9,376 nucleotides of DNA. Source: an uncultured Muribaculaceae bacterium (GTDB taxonomy: Bacteria; Bacteroidota; Bacteroidia; Bacteroidales; Muribaculaceae). The notes below the pieces were generated by a model. It saw only the letters and a program-made list of their open reading frames with translations. It was not told where the DNA came from and ran no database searches. The position numbers were made by a program, and so were the translations under genes. The stretch covers positions 1 to 9,376 of the forward strand of contig CAMWUM010000052.1 in the NCBI GenBank assembly GCA_947177435.1, given 5' to 3'. Each line of letters starts with the position of its first letter. Within the stretch, counting starts at the first letter, position 1. Shown here one piece after another: positions 1 to 7,302 of this stretch.

Positions 1-16
1 TATTTTTTTTTTTAAT

Positions 17-59
17 CGTATTATTTTTAGAATACGGCGGCCGGCGACAGAGGGCCGCC
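17..59 (-). terminator. Candidate 3'-end hairpins after dnaB
   Basis: Two inverted repeats lie just after the dnaB stop codon. The first pairs GGCGGCC (36-42) with GGCCGCC (53-59) around a 10-nt loop. The second is weaker and pairs GTATT (18-22) with AATAC (31-35). Read on the dnaB strand, the sequence after the hairpins is A-rich, not a U-tract, because the T11 run at 3-13 is on the plus strand. This is therefore not a textbook intrinsic terminator for dnaB. It may stabilise the 3' end, or assist termination of a plus-strand or converging transcript. Nothing else is visible in positions 1-66. Confidence 0.3.
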
Positions 60-66
60 TTAGTCT

Positions 67-1581
67 TTAGAAGGGAGCAGGGTCAGGGGCGGAGGAGAGG
101 AAGTCGGCAGTGCCGCCGGAGAGCGGGGCGGCAGGGGCGGCGGCATTGAGCGACGAACGCACTTCGGTCGGCTCGAGCATAGTGGTCTCGCCGAAGTTTT
201 CGAAGCGGGCGAACTCAGCGCGGAAGCGGAGGTGAACGTCGCCTACTGCGCCGGAGCGGTGCTTGGCGATGATGAACTCGGCCAGGCCTCGGATATCATT
301 GCCCTGGGCGTCTTGGCCCGATTTGATGTAGTACTCCGGACGGTGGATGAAGCATACGATGTCGGCGTCCTGCTCGATGGCGCCCGACTCACGCAGGTCG
401 CTCAGCTGCGGGCGCTTGCCGTCAGTGCGGCTCTCGACCGAGCGGTTGAGCTGCGAGAGGGCGATGATGGGAATGTTGAGCTCCTTGGCCAACTGCTTGA
501 GCGAGCGCGAGATCATACTGACCTCCTGCTCGCGCGAACCGAACTTCATGCCCGAGGCATTCATAAGCTGCAGGTAGTCAATGATTATGATTTTCACGCC
601 ATGCTCGCGCACGAGGCGGCGAGCCTTGGTGCGGAGCTCGAAGATGGAGAGCGATGGGGTGTCGTCAATGTACATCGGCGCGCCGGTGAGGTGCTTGATG
701 CGGGCGAAGAGCTGCTGCCACTCGATGGCCGAGAGGTCGCCGCTCTTGATTTTGCCGCCGGGGATTTCGGCCACGTTACTTATAAGTCGGTTGACCAGCT
801 GGAGGTTGGACATCTCGAGCGAGAAGATGGCCAGGGGGGTGTTGTAGTTGACGGCCATGTTCTTGGCCATCGACAGCACCATTGCGGTCTTGCCCATGGC
901 GGGGCGGGCTGCGATGATCACCAGGTCGCTGTTCTGCCATCCCGAGGTCATCTTGTCCAGGTCGTGGTATCCAGTCTCGAGGCCCGAGAGACCCGAGGCG
1001 CGGTTCTGGGCCACCTGCATCTGCTGCACGGCAGCAGTGATGACGGGGTCAATCTGCGTAACGTCCTTTTTCACATTGCGCTGCGAGATTTCGAACAGGC
1101 GGCCCTCGGCCTCCTGCAGCAGGTCGTCGACGTCATTGCTCTCGTCGAAGGCCTTGCTCTCGATATCGGCGGCGAAAGAGATAAGTTCGCGCGCGAGGAA
1201 CTTCTGCGCCACGATGCGGGCGTGGAACTCGACATTGGCGGCCGAGCCCACGCGGGCCGTGAGCTCCGACACGAAAGCCGGGCCGCCCACCTCGTCGAGC
1301 GTGCCGCCCAGGCGCATCTGCTCGGCCACGGTGAGCATATCGATTGGCATCTGACGGGCACCGAGAGTCTGGATGGCCTCGTACACCTTGCGGTTGTTGG
1401 GATCGTAGAAACTTTCGGGCTTGAGGATATCGCACACGCGGGTATAGGCGTCCTTCTCAAGCATCATCGCGCCGAGCACGGCCTCCTCGAGGTCGGTATC
1501 GCGCGGGGGTATGCGCCCTTGCACGTCGGCATTGGGCTTGTGCTGGGGCTTTTGTCGCCCGGTATATTGATTGTCAGCCAT
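67..1581 (-). CDS. dnaB: Replicative DNA helicase DnaB
   Basis: This is the hexameric 5'-3' helicase that unwinds DNA at the replication fork and works with DnaG primase. The 504-residue length fits bacterial DnaB once a basic N-terminal tail and a Pro/Ala-rich C-terminal tail (about 478-504) are allowed for. The N-terminal helical domain spans about 28-130 (DLEEAVLGAMM at its start), followed by a linker and the RecA-like C-terminal domain (about 195-465). Visible motifs are Walker A ARPAMGKTA (225-233, K231/T232), SLEMS (254-258), Walker B IIIIDYLQL (331-339, D335), the H4-type segment DLRESGAIEQDAD (395-407) and the K-x-R-x-G trans-acting finger (K440, R442, G444). No intein is seen. The ATG start is at 1581, without a Shine-Dalgarno sequence. 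The gene follows recQ on the same strand, 108 nt after its stop, with its own promoter and a structured leader. Confidence 0.97.
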   Translation of the reverse strand: MADNQYTGRQKPQHKPNADVQGRIPPRDTDLEEAVLGAMMLEKDAYTRVCDILKPESFYDPNNRKVYEAIQTLGARQMPIDMLTVAEQMRLGGTLDEVGGPAFVSELTARVGSAANVEFHARIVAQKFLARELISFAADIESKAFDESNDVDDLLQEAEGRLFEISQRNVKKDVTQIDPVITAAVQQMQVAQNRASGLSGLETGYHDLDKMTSGWQNSDLVIIAARPAMGKTAMVLSMAKNMAVNYNTPLAIFSLEMSNLQLVNRLISNVAEIPGGKIKSGDLSAIEWQQLFARIKHLTGAPMYIDDTPSLSIFELRTKARRLVREHGVKIIIIDYLQLMNASGMKFGSREQEVSMISRSLKQLAKELNIPIIALSQLNRSVESRTDGKRPQLSDLRESGAIEQDADIVCFIHRPEYYIKSGQDAQGNDIRGLAEFIIAKHRSGAVGDVHLRFRAEFARFENFGETTMLEPTEVRSSLNAAAPAAPLSGGTADFLSSAPDPAPF

Positions 1582-1590
1582 ATCTGTATT

Positions 1591-1612
1591 CGCTTTTCGC
1601 GTGCGAAAAGCG
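1591..1612. repeat. Perfect inverted repeat in dnaB leader
   Basis: CGCTTTTCGC (1591-1600) and GCGAAAAGCG (1603-1612) are exact reverse complements separated by two bases. In the dnaB mRNA this would fold into a stem of 9 bp with a 4-nt loop, ending 9 nt before the ATG. On the dnaB strand it is not followed by a U-run, so it does not look like an intrinsic terminator of recQ. It may be an RNA element that controls ribosome access, or a protein-binding operator; the sequence cannot decide which. Confidence 0.75.
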
Positions 1613-1644
1613 AGGTTTAAAGGTTTAGGGGTTTAGAGGTTTAT
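1613..1644. repeat. Four 8-bp direct repeats upstream of dnaB
   Basis: Four contiguous 8-bp units follow each other without gaps: AGGTTTAA (1613-1620), AGGTTTAG (1621-1628), GGGTTTAG (1629-1636) and AGGTTTAT (1637-1644). The core GGTTTA is invariant. The array fills the space between the inverted repeat and the predicted transcription start, so it would make up the first half of the dnaB leader RNA (CYTAAACC-type on the mRNA strand). The resemblance to plant telomere repeats is superficial. Function is unknown. Confidence 0.8.
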
Positions 1645-1648
1645 GCGG

Positions 1649-1680
1649 CAAAATTACGGCAAAAATTCGGGATATACAAA
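1649..1680 (-). promoter_or_regulatory. dnaB promoter, Bacteroidetes consensus
   Basis: Read on the minus strand, TTTG (-33 element, 1680-1677) is followed after exactly 20 nt by TAATTTTG (-7 element, 1656-1649), which matches TAnnTTTG fully. The -33 element begins 10 nt after the recQ stop codon, so dnaB can be transcribed independently as well as by read-through from recJ-recQ. The expected start site is near 1644, giving a leader of about 63 nt. Confidence 0.8.
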
Positions 1681-1689
1681 CTGAGTTGC

Positions 1690-3573
1690 TTACGCCATGT
1701 TGATAACTCCGGCGGCGGTGACGGCAACTTTGCCCTCGTCTGCCATGCGGCGCAGAGTCTCGACTGCCTCAGCTTTGCGCGCGGGGCCTACGATCGAGAG
1801 GAGTTCGGCCACCGAGGCGCCCCGCTGCGCAAGGTGGGCGATGGTAACGTCGATGGCTACCGGAGGGCGCGAGACGGCACGGCGGGCGCGGCATACGTCG
1901 CAGGTGCCGCAGGCCGGGGCATCGGCCTCGCCAAAATAGCGGAGCATCGACTGCACGCGGCACTCCGAGGCGTCGAACACAAAGGCGCGCATGGCCTCGA
2001 TGCGCTCGGCCATGGCCTGGCGGCGGTCTTCGTAGGCCGAGCGGGGGATGACCACGTGGCGAGGCTCCTCACGCGAGGTGGGGAAATACACCAGGGGGAT
2101 GGTCTGCTTTGGCACATAACTAATTACCTTCATGCGCGATAGCAGCAGCAGAGTCTCGTACACCTCCTGCTCCGTGACTTCGGCGCGGCGGGCGATGGCC
2201 GGCTCGCTGATGGGGGCGAAGTCGGCGAACATGCCCGTGTACATGCGCTGCAGCTCGGCAAACACGCGGTCGGCCACGGGGTCGAGGCTAAGCGAATACA
2301 ACTCGCGCTTGTCGGCCAGAATCATCACGCGCGAGCGGAGCGACACCTCGTCGGAATAGTCGAGATATCCGGCCTGCGTGAGGATTTTCAGAGCCGAATG
2401 GGCCATGGCCGGCTGCAGGCGGAACCGCTGGCAGAAGAGGTCGAAGTCGAAGGAAAACGACATGTCATAACCCGAGCCGACAGCCAATTCGAGGAAGTTG
2501 CCGGCAGCCTCGTAGACCTTGAGTATGTAATCCTTGGGGGGAAACGAATCTGACAACCGTTTAGACAACAAGGCATTGTCACGCTTGTTGGCGATAACCA
2601 CGGCGAACGACGGCAGACCGTCGCGCCCGGCTCGGCCTGCCTCCTGGTAATACTCCTCGAGCGAGGTGGGTAGGTCGAAGTGCACCACGGCGCGCACATC
2701 GGCCTTGTCGATGCCCATGCCGAAGGCGTTGGTGGCCACCATCACGCGCACCTCGCCGTCCTTCCAGGCGTTCTGGCGCTCCTCCTTGATCTCCGGGTCG
2801 AGGCCGGCGTGGTAAAACGAAGCCGAAACGCCGTGCTGCTCAAGCATCTGGGCCAGTTCGCGGCAACGCTTGCGACTGCGGACGTAGACGATGGCCGTGC
2901 CGGCCACGCCGGCGAGCACGCGCAGCAGCGAGCGCTCCTTGTATTCGTCCATCCTGACCACGTAGCTTAGGTTGGGCCTGGAAAAACTTTTGGCAAACCG
3001 CCGCCAGCCGGGACGGAACCCGAGCTGGAGCATGATGTCGTCGGCCACGGCAGGAGTGGCCGAGGCGGTGAGGGCGAGCACCGGTGCCTGCGGAAACAAC
3101 TGGCGCAACGAACGGATGTTGAGGTACGATGGGCGGAAGTCATAGCCCCACTGCGAGATGCAGTGGGCCTCGTCGACCACGATCATGCTCACATCCCACT
3201 CTCGTATCTCGCCGATGAAGCGCTCAGACTGCAGGCGCTCGGGCGATACATAAAGCAGCTTGGCCTTGCCCAGCCGGCACTTGTCCATGGCCAGGCGCGT
3301 CTCGGCCCGCGACATGCCCGAATGCAGGCAGTAGGCCCGCACGCGGCGCTGCAGCAGGTTGTCGACCTGGTCTTTCATCAGCGATATCAGGGGAGTGACC
3401 ACGATGGCCAGGCCCGGCAGCATCAGCGCCGGCACCTGAAACGTAATGCTCTTGCCGCCGCCGGTGGGCAGCAGGCCGAGGGTGTCATGGCCGTCGAGAA
3501 CAGACTGGATGATGTCGGCCTGCAGCGGGCGGAAGTCGTCGTAGCCCCAGTATTTCTTCAGGGTGGCGCGCAA
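1690..3573 (-). CDS. recQ: ATP-dependent DNA helicase RecQ
   Basis: This is a 3'-5' superfamily 2 helicase for recombinational repair and fork processing. Helicase motifs appear in order: motif 0 FRPLQ (14-18), motif I TGGGKS (37-42), DEAH (134-137), motif III TASAT (169-173), FGMGIDK (284-290) and motif VI QEAGRAGRDG (310-319). A zinc site with the RecQ spacing C-x16-C-x2-C-x2-C lies at C538, C555, C558 and C561, far later than in E. coli RecQ; the 345-535 region includes winged-helix-like stretches. No clear HRDC domain is seen in the last 65 residues. The start is TTG, 4 nt after the recJ stop. No ATG or GTG is available between the in-frame TGA upstream and motif I, so a non-ATG start is forced. 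Translational coupling to recJ is likely. Which RecQ paralogue of the genome this is cannot be told. Confidence 0.93.
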   Translation of the reverse strand: MRATLKKYWGYDDFRPLQADIIQSVLDGHDTLGLLPTGGGKSITFQVPALMLPGLAIVVTPLISLMKDQVDNLLQRRVRAYCLHSGMSRAETRLAMDKCRLGKAKLLYVSPERLQSERFIGEIREWDVSMIVVDEAHCISQWGYDFRPSYLNIRSLRQLFPQAPVLALTASATPAVADDIMLQLGFRPGWRRFAKSFSRPNLSYVVRMDEYKERSLLRVLAGVAGTAIVYVRSRKRCRELAQMLEQHGVSASFYHAGLDPEIKEERQNAWKDGEVRVMVATNAFGMGIDKADVRAVVHFDLPTSLEEYYQEAGRAGRDGLPSFAVVIANKRDNALLSKRLSDSFPPKDYILKVYEAAGNFLELAVGSGYDMSFSFDFDLFCQRFRLQPAMAHSALKILTQAGYLDYSDEVSLRSRVMILADKRELYSLSLDPVADRVFAELQRMYTGMFADFAPISEPAIARRAEVTEQEVYETLLLLSRMKVISYVPKQTIPLVYFPTSREEPRHVVIPRSAYEDRRQAMAERIEAMRAFVFDASECRVQSMLRYFGEADAPACGTCDVCRARRAVSRPPVAIDVTIAHLAQRGASVAELLSIVGPARKAEAVETLRRMADEGKVAVTAAGVINMA

Positions 3574-3577
3574 AGGG

Positions 3578-5299
3578 TTAACAGTGTATCTGCTTGACCA
3601 TCAGCTGGAGACTGAGGTTGCTGTTGCGGTGCTTGTTCTCCTCGATGGTGTAGCAGATGTCGAAGGGCTTGCCGGCGTGGATGTGGTCGAAGTACTTGGC
3701 CATGCCGAAGGCTATGGCGTTGATGACCTTGCCGGAAGTGTCGTCGACGAGTTCGAGCTTTATGTGCTCGTTCTGCCGGCCCACGAGGTGGCTGGTGCCG
3801 AAGTCGCGAACGCCACGGGTGCAGAACACGGGCTTTTGGTTGCCCGGCCCGAAGGGGTTGAACAGGCGCAGCATCGACACGAACTCGGGCGTGATGCTGC
3901 CGAAGGGGAGTATTGCGTCGATGTCGAGCTGGGGCGTAAGCTGCTCGGGAGTAATGTTTTCGGCCACGTACTCCTCAAACAGGCGTGTGAACTCGGGGAT
4001 GTTCTCCTCCTTCATCGACAGGCCCACGGCGTAAGCGTGGCCGCCGAAGTTCTCGAGCAGGTGGCGGGTGGATTCGACGGCCTTGTAGACGTCAAATCCC
4101 TGCACCGAGCGCGACGAGCCCGTGGCCAGGCCGTTGCTGAGGGTAAGCACCACCGAGGGCTTGTAGTAGAGCTCGGTCAGGCGCGAGGCCACGATGCCGA
4201 TGATGCCCTTGTGCCAGTCCTTGTTGTAGATGACGATGGCCTTTTTCGAGGCCTGCGACTCGCCGCGGGCCTCGAGGATGGCGGATGCCTCCTCGGTGAT
4301 CTGCTTGTCGAGCTGCTTGCGGTCCTTGTTGTATTGGTCGATGGCCAGGCTGAGCTTCGCGGCCTCCTTGCTGTCGCGGGCGGTGAGAAGCTCGACGGCT
4401 TCGCGTCCGCTCTGCATGCGGCCCGAGGCGTTGATGCGGGGGCCTATCTTGAATATTACGTCGCTGATGGATATTTCCTTGCCGCTCAGGCCGCAGGTGC
4501 GTATCACGGCGCGCAGGCCGATGTTGGGGTTGCTGTTGAGGCGCTTGAGGCCGTGGTAGACCATCACGCGGTTCTCGTCGACCATGGGCACGATGTCGGC
4601 GGCGATGCTTACGGCCACCAGGTCGAGCATGCCCTCGAGCTCGGCGGTGCCGATGCCGTTGCTGATCGAGAATGCCTGCATGAACTTGTATCCCACGCCG
4701 CATCCGCTGAGGTGCGAGCAGGGATAAGTGGACCCCTCGAGCTTGGGGTTGAGGATCGCGGCGGCCGGCGGGAGCTCGTCATCGGGCACGTGGTGGTCGC
4801 AGATGATGAAGTCGATTCCCAGCGACTTGGCATACTTTATCTCCTCGATGGCCTTGATGCCGCAATCGAGGATTATGATTAGTTTGACTCCGGCCTCGGC
4901 GGCCTCGTCAATCACCTTGGAGGTGATGCCGTACCCCTCGTCATAACGGGCGGGTATGTAATAGTCAATCTCCGAATAGAAATTCTGCAGGTAGCGGTAG
5001 ACCAGGGCCACAGCCGTGGTGCCGTCGACGTCGTAGTCGCCGTACACCATGATCTTTTCCTTGGCGCCCATGGCATAGTTGAGCCGATCGACGGCCTTAT
5101 CCATGTCGGGCATAAGGAACGGGTCGTGCAGGTCGCGCAGCGAGGGGTGGAAAAACCTCTCGGCCTGCTCTATGCTGTCGATGCCGCGCTGCAACAGCAG
5201 CTCGGCGACCACGGGACATTTGGCATACCGCTTAGCAAGTTCATTTTCAAAGTTTTGACTGTCCGTAGATTGGGGTACGTAGTTCCATCTACTCGTCAT
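3578..5299 (-). CDS. recJ: Single-stranded-DNA exonuclease RecJ
   Basis: RecJ is a DHH-family, metal-dependent 5'-3' exonuclease for single-stranded DNA, used in gap repair, mismatch repair and end resection. The 573-residue length is normal. Metal-binding motifs are GDYDVDG (87-93, with D88/D90/D92), LDCG (144-147, D145), the signature DHH (168-170) and the LDLVAVSIAADIVP segment (225-238, D235). The DHHA1 domain shows KGIIGIVASRL (364-374), GSSRS (394-398) and GGH (419-421), and an OB-fold-like C-terminus spans about 450-570. The ATG is at 5299, preceded by an AT-rich, A-run leader instead of a Shine-Dalgarno sequence, which is usual in Bacteroidota. It is the first gene of the recJ-recQ operon, which places the nuclease and a partner helicase under one promoter. 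Confidence 0.95.
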   Translation of the reverse strand: MTSRWNYVPQSTDSQNFENELAKRYAKCPVVAELLLQRGIDSIEQAERFFHPSLRDLHDPFLMPDMDKAVDRLNYAMGAKEKIMVYGDYDVDGTTAVALVYRYLQNFYSEIDYYIPARYDEGYGITSKVIDEAAEAGVKLIIILDCGIKAIEEIKYAKSLGIDFIICDHHVPDDELPPAAAILNPKLEGSTYPCSHLSGCGVGYKFMQAFSISNGIGTAELEGMLDLVAVSIAADIVPMVDENRVMVYHGLKRLNSNPNIGLRAVIRTCGLSGKEISISDVIFKIGPRINASGRMQSGREAVELLTARDSKEAAKLSLAIDQYNKDRKQLDKQITEEASAILEARGESQASKKAIVIYNKDWHKGIIGIVASRLTELYYKPSVVLTLSNGLATGSSRSVQGFDVYKAVESTRHLLENFGGHAYAVGLSMKEENIPEFTRLFEEYVAENITPEQLTPQLDIDAILPFGSITPEFVSMLRLFNPFGPGNQKPVFCTRGVRDFGTSHLVGRQNEHIKLELVDDTSGKVINAIAFGMAKYFDHIHAGKPFDICYTIEENKHRNSNLSLQLMVKQIHC

Positions 5300-5416
5300 T
5301 TATATATGTTTTTTTATTATCGAAAGAATGGTGAGACTGCTGCATTAGATTTGAGGCAGACGGCTCGGGCGGCATGCCGGCGGGCACTATATGTCCAAAT
5401 AAGGCAATATCTCATA

Positions 5417-5447
5417 CAAAATTACTTAAAATAATCGAAGCGCCAAA
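5417..5447 (-). promoter_or_regulatory. recJ-recQ promoter, Bacteroidetes consensus
   Basis: On the minus strand, TTTG (5447-5444) is followed after 19 nt by TAATTTTG (5424-5417), a full TAnnTTTG match. The expected start site is near 5411, giving an unusually long leader of about 110 nt before the recJ ATG. The leader contains a 10-bp palindrome, CGGCATGCCG (5370-5379), and a short ORF described in the findings. Confidence 0.7.
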
Positions 5448-5477
5448 GTGCGTTAAGTTTTTTTAGCCAATCTTTCG

Positions 5478-5505
5478 AAAAAAGGCGCCCTGCGGGGGCG
5501 CCTTT
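5478..5505 (-). terminator. Intrinsic terminator of WG-repeat operon
   Basis: The arms AAAGGCGCCC (5481-5490) and GGGCGCCTTT (5496-5505) are perfectly complementary around a 5-nt loop. On the minus strand the GC-rich stem runs directly into a run of six T (5483-5478), the form of a strong Rho-independent terminator. It lies about 38 nt after the stop of the WG-repeat lipoprotein gene and just before the recJ promoter, so it separates the two transcription units. Confidence 0.88.
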
Positions 5506-5512
5506 ATGGTGT

Positions 5513-5528
5513 CGGGCGCAAGCGCCCG
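5513..5528. repeat. Second GC-rich hairpin before the terminator
   Basis: CGGGCGC (5513-5519) pairs perfectly with GCGCCCG (5522-5528) around AA. It sits between the stop codon of the lipoprotein gene (5544-5546) and the intrinsic terminator. Its arms share the GGGCGC/GCGCCC core with the terminator stem, so alternative pairing between the two hairpins is possible. Confidence 0.5.
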
Positions 5529-5543
5529 TGCGGAGGACGAATA

Positions 5544-7217
5544 TCAGTAGACCTTGTAGTACTTCAGGCCGATCGAGCCCCACAATGACCACGAAAGGGT
5601 GAGCGTGGCTTCGCGGTCGGGGGTGTAGTACTTTATGCTACTGTCGCCCTCAGTATCTACCGTGAATCCCTTGCTCTCGATGGCGTCCTTGATTTTGTCG
5701 CCGGCCTTCTCCCAAAGGTCGCTGGGGCCGACGATGGAGAGGTCCATGCCATCGATGGGGTTGTCGGAGATGAAGTAGTAATTGGTGGAGCCGTAGTCCC
5801 ATGACCAGTCGGCAAGGCGCTTGTAGGCCGAAATCCTGATCGAGCTTGAGTATCGGTAGCCCTTCACGTCGGGCTCGTCCTTGGGCGTGAACCAGTAAGT
5901 CGAGGTGAAATTCCTGGGCATCATGTCGTCGGGGAAGTACTGGTTGGCGTACTGGCCCATCCGGTAGCCGCACAGGCCGCTGGTGGAGATGGCTGCCGAC
6001 ACCTGCCTTACGAACTCGCTGAGGTTGAAGTAGTCCGACGATACGATGTAGTCATTGAAGGTTGAGACGCCCAGGCTGTAGATTTCGTGCACATCCGAGA
6101 ACTTGATCTTCTCGCCATCCTTGCCGAAGAATACGTACTCGTTGCCTTCCCAGCCGATGAATCCCTCCCAGTTGGGAGTGCTGAACGGCACGATATAGTC
6201 ATAGTCGTCGCTAAAGTCAACCGTCTTATTGCCCTCGAGGTCAATCACAGCAAACTCTTCGGAATCCTTTGAACTGAGGAACTTGCCTGACGTCCAAGGC
6301 AGCAGCCTGAGCATCTTGTACTTAGGCCTTACTACAACCTCCGAGTCCTCGCCTTTGACCTTGAGCACGCCATAGTTGCCGCCTTTCTCAAACACGGCGT
6401 ATTCGCCGCGAAACTCGGTAATGCTCTCCACGTCCTTGGGCATGTTGAAGTACTCATCCTTAACGGTGGCCAGCACGCAGCGGCTGTTTTCTTTGTTGTG
6501 GCATACGATGTATCCATTGTCAGTGATGATCTCGCCGTCGGGCACGATGCCTTTTTTGAACTTGAAGATTTCCTCACCCTTGGTATTGAGCGCGTACCAT
6601 TTGTAGGTGTCGGAATCGTCGGTGTCATCAGCAATTCCGGCAATCAAAATGCCGTTGTTCGCCGATTTGACCACACTGTAGCCGAGCGAAACCACGACAT
6701 TGCCGTTCTTGTCGACAGCGCCGTACTCGCCGTCCTCGTTGGCAATGACCAGCAGGCCCTCGGAGAAAGCGTTATGGCACAAGGTGATTTCCTTGCCGTC
6801 GATGGGGTCGAGCGTGAACGCCGGCTCGGCCTTGGATGCGCTCACGGAGTAAACCTCGATGCGCGAGTTGGGACGAACCACAGGCAGCATGCCTTCGGCC
6901 ACACCGCCAGCCTCCTTGAGCTCGTCGAGATCGCCGAGCACTTTGGGGGTCTTGCCGTCAGCGGCGCTATACACCACCACGTTTTCGTCCTCCCTGACAA
7001 TGAACACGCCATCGACAATAGAAGTAGGCCGACTGGTGAACTCGTCCTCGAACATCATCTTGCCGGTGCCGGGATTGAAGAATCCGAAATCCTCGCCGTC
7101 TTCGTCAGCGCAAGTGAACCATTCGGTGTCTACGTCAGGCTTGCCCCCGCCCGAGCAGGCCGTCATCAACGCAGCCAGGCCCAGCGCCAGGACGCCATGC
7201 TTGAAATCAAACTTCAT
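5544..7217 (-). CDS. WG-repeat lipoprotein with C-terminal extension
   Basis: This is a predicted exported lipoprotein of 557 residues, function unknown. The start is ATG at 7217; the frame stays open upstream only because it runs through the promoter. The N-terminus is a type II signal peptide (K2, K6, hydrophobic 8-18) with lipobox MTAC, lipidated C21, then SGGG. Residues about 30-380 form a beta-propeller-like array of degenerate WG (KWG) repeats, seen in YGAVDKNGNVV (165-175), KWYALNTKGEEIFKF (206-220), NYGVLKVKG (281-289) and FAVIDLEGN (322-330). Residues about 385-557 are an extra aromatic-rich domain that I do not recognise and that the upstream paralogue lacks. No clear acidic surface-export signal follows the cysteine, so its membrane side is uncertain. 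It has its own promoter and terminator and may also be co-transcribed with its paralogue. WG-repeat proteins usually have no assigned activity. Confidence 0.85.
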   Translation of the reverse strand: MKFDFKHGVLALGLAALMTACSGGGKPDVDTEWFTCADEDGEDFGFFNPGTGKMMFEDEFTSRPTSIVDGVFIVREDENVVVYSAADGKTPKVLGDLDELKEAGGVAEGMLPVVRPNSRIEVYSVSASKAEPAFTLDPIDGKEITLCHNAFSEGLLVIANEDGEYGAVDKNGNVVVSLGYSVVKSANNGILIAGIADDTDDSDTYKWYALNTKGEEIFKFKKGIVPDGEIITDNGYIVCHNKENSRCVLATVKDEYFNMPKDVESITEFRGEYAVFEKGGNYGVLKVKGEDSEVVVRPKYKMLRLLPWTSGKFLSSKDSEEFAVIDLEGNKTVDFSDDYDYIVPFSTPNWEGFIGWEGNEYVFFGKDGEKIKFSDVHEIYSLGVSTFNDYIVSSDYFNLSEFVRQVSAAISTSGLCGYRMGQYANQYFPDDMMPRNFTSTYWFTPKDEPDVKGYRYSSSIRISAYKRLADWSWDYGSTNYYFISDNPIDGMDLSIVGPSDLWEKAGDKIKDAIESKGFTVDTEGDSSIKYYTPDREATLTLSWSLWGSIGLKYYKVY

Positions 7218-7252
7218 AATATATCGTATTTTATTGTAATTTATCAACTTGG

Positions 7253-7284
7253 CAAAGTTAACGCTTTTTGGCGCATTTTCCAAA
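7253..7284 (-). promoter_or_regulatory. Promoter of WG-repeat lipoprotein gene
   Basis: On the minus strand, TTTG (7284-7281) and TAACTTTG (7260-7253) are spaced by exactly 20 nt. The predicted leader is about 30 nt, AT-rich and without a Shine-Dalgarno sequence. The element and its flanks are nearly copied at 8522-8553 in front of the paralogue, including the 20-nt spacing, which supports function. The -33 element is 19 nt downstream of the paralogue's stop codon. Confidence 0.8.
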
Positions 7285-7302
7285 TCAAAAAATAGAAAAT
7301 GG

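Noticed and set aside
232..1620. Long plus-strand ORF (462 codons) opposite dnaB
   Set aside because: It is antisense to an unmistakable dnaB. The length comes from GC-rich third positions suppressing stops, and the translated product has no recognisable domain.
1613..1644. GGTTTA array as a telomere-like or origin-iteron sequence
   Set aside because: There are only four units, within a 32-bp leader, with no DnaA boxes or AT-rich unwinding region nearby. The resemblance to TTTAGGG is superficial.
3563..4882. Long plus-strand ORF (439 codons) opposite recJ
   Set aside because: It is a mirror frame of recJ, with Val/Ala/Leu/Asp-rich low-complexity translation; no promoter or family signal.
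6498..7295. Plus-strand ORF (265 codons) opposite the WG-repeat lipoprotein gene
   Set aside because: Antisense shadow that runs through the lipoprotein promoter; nothing protein-like in it.
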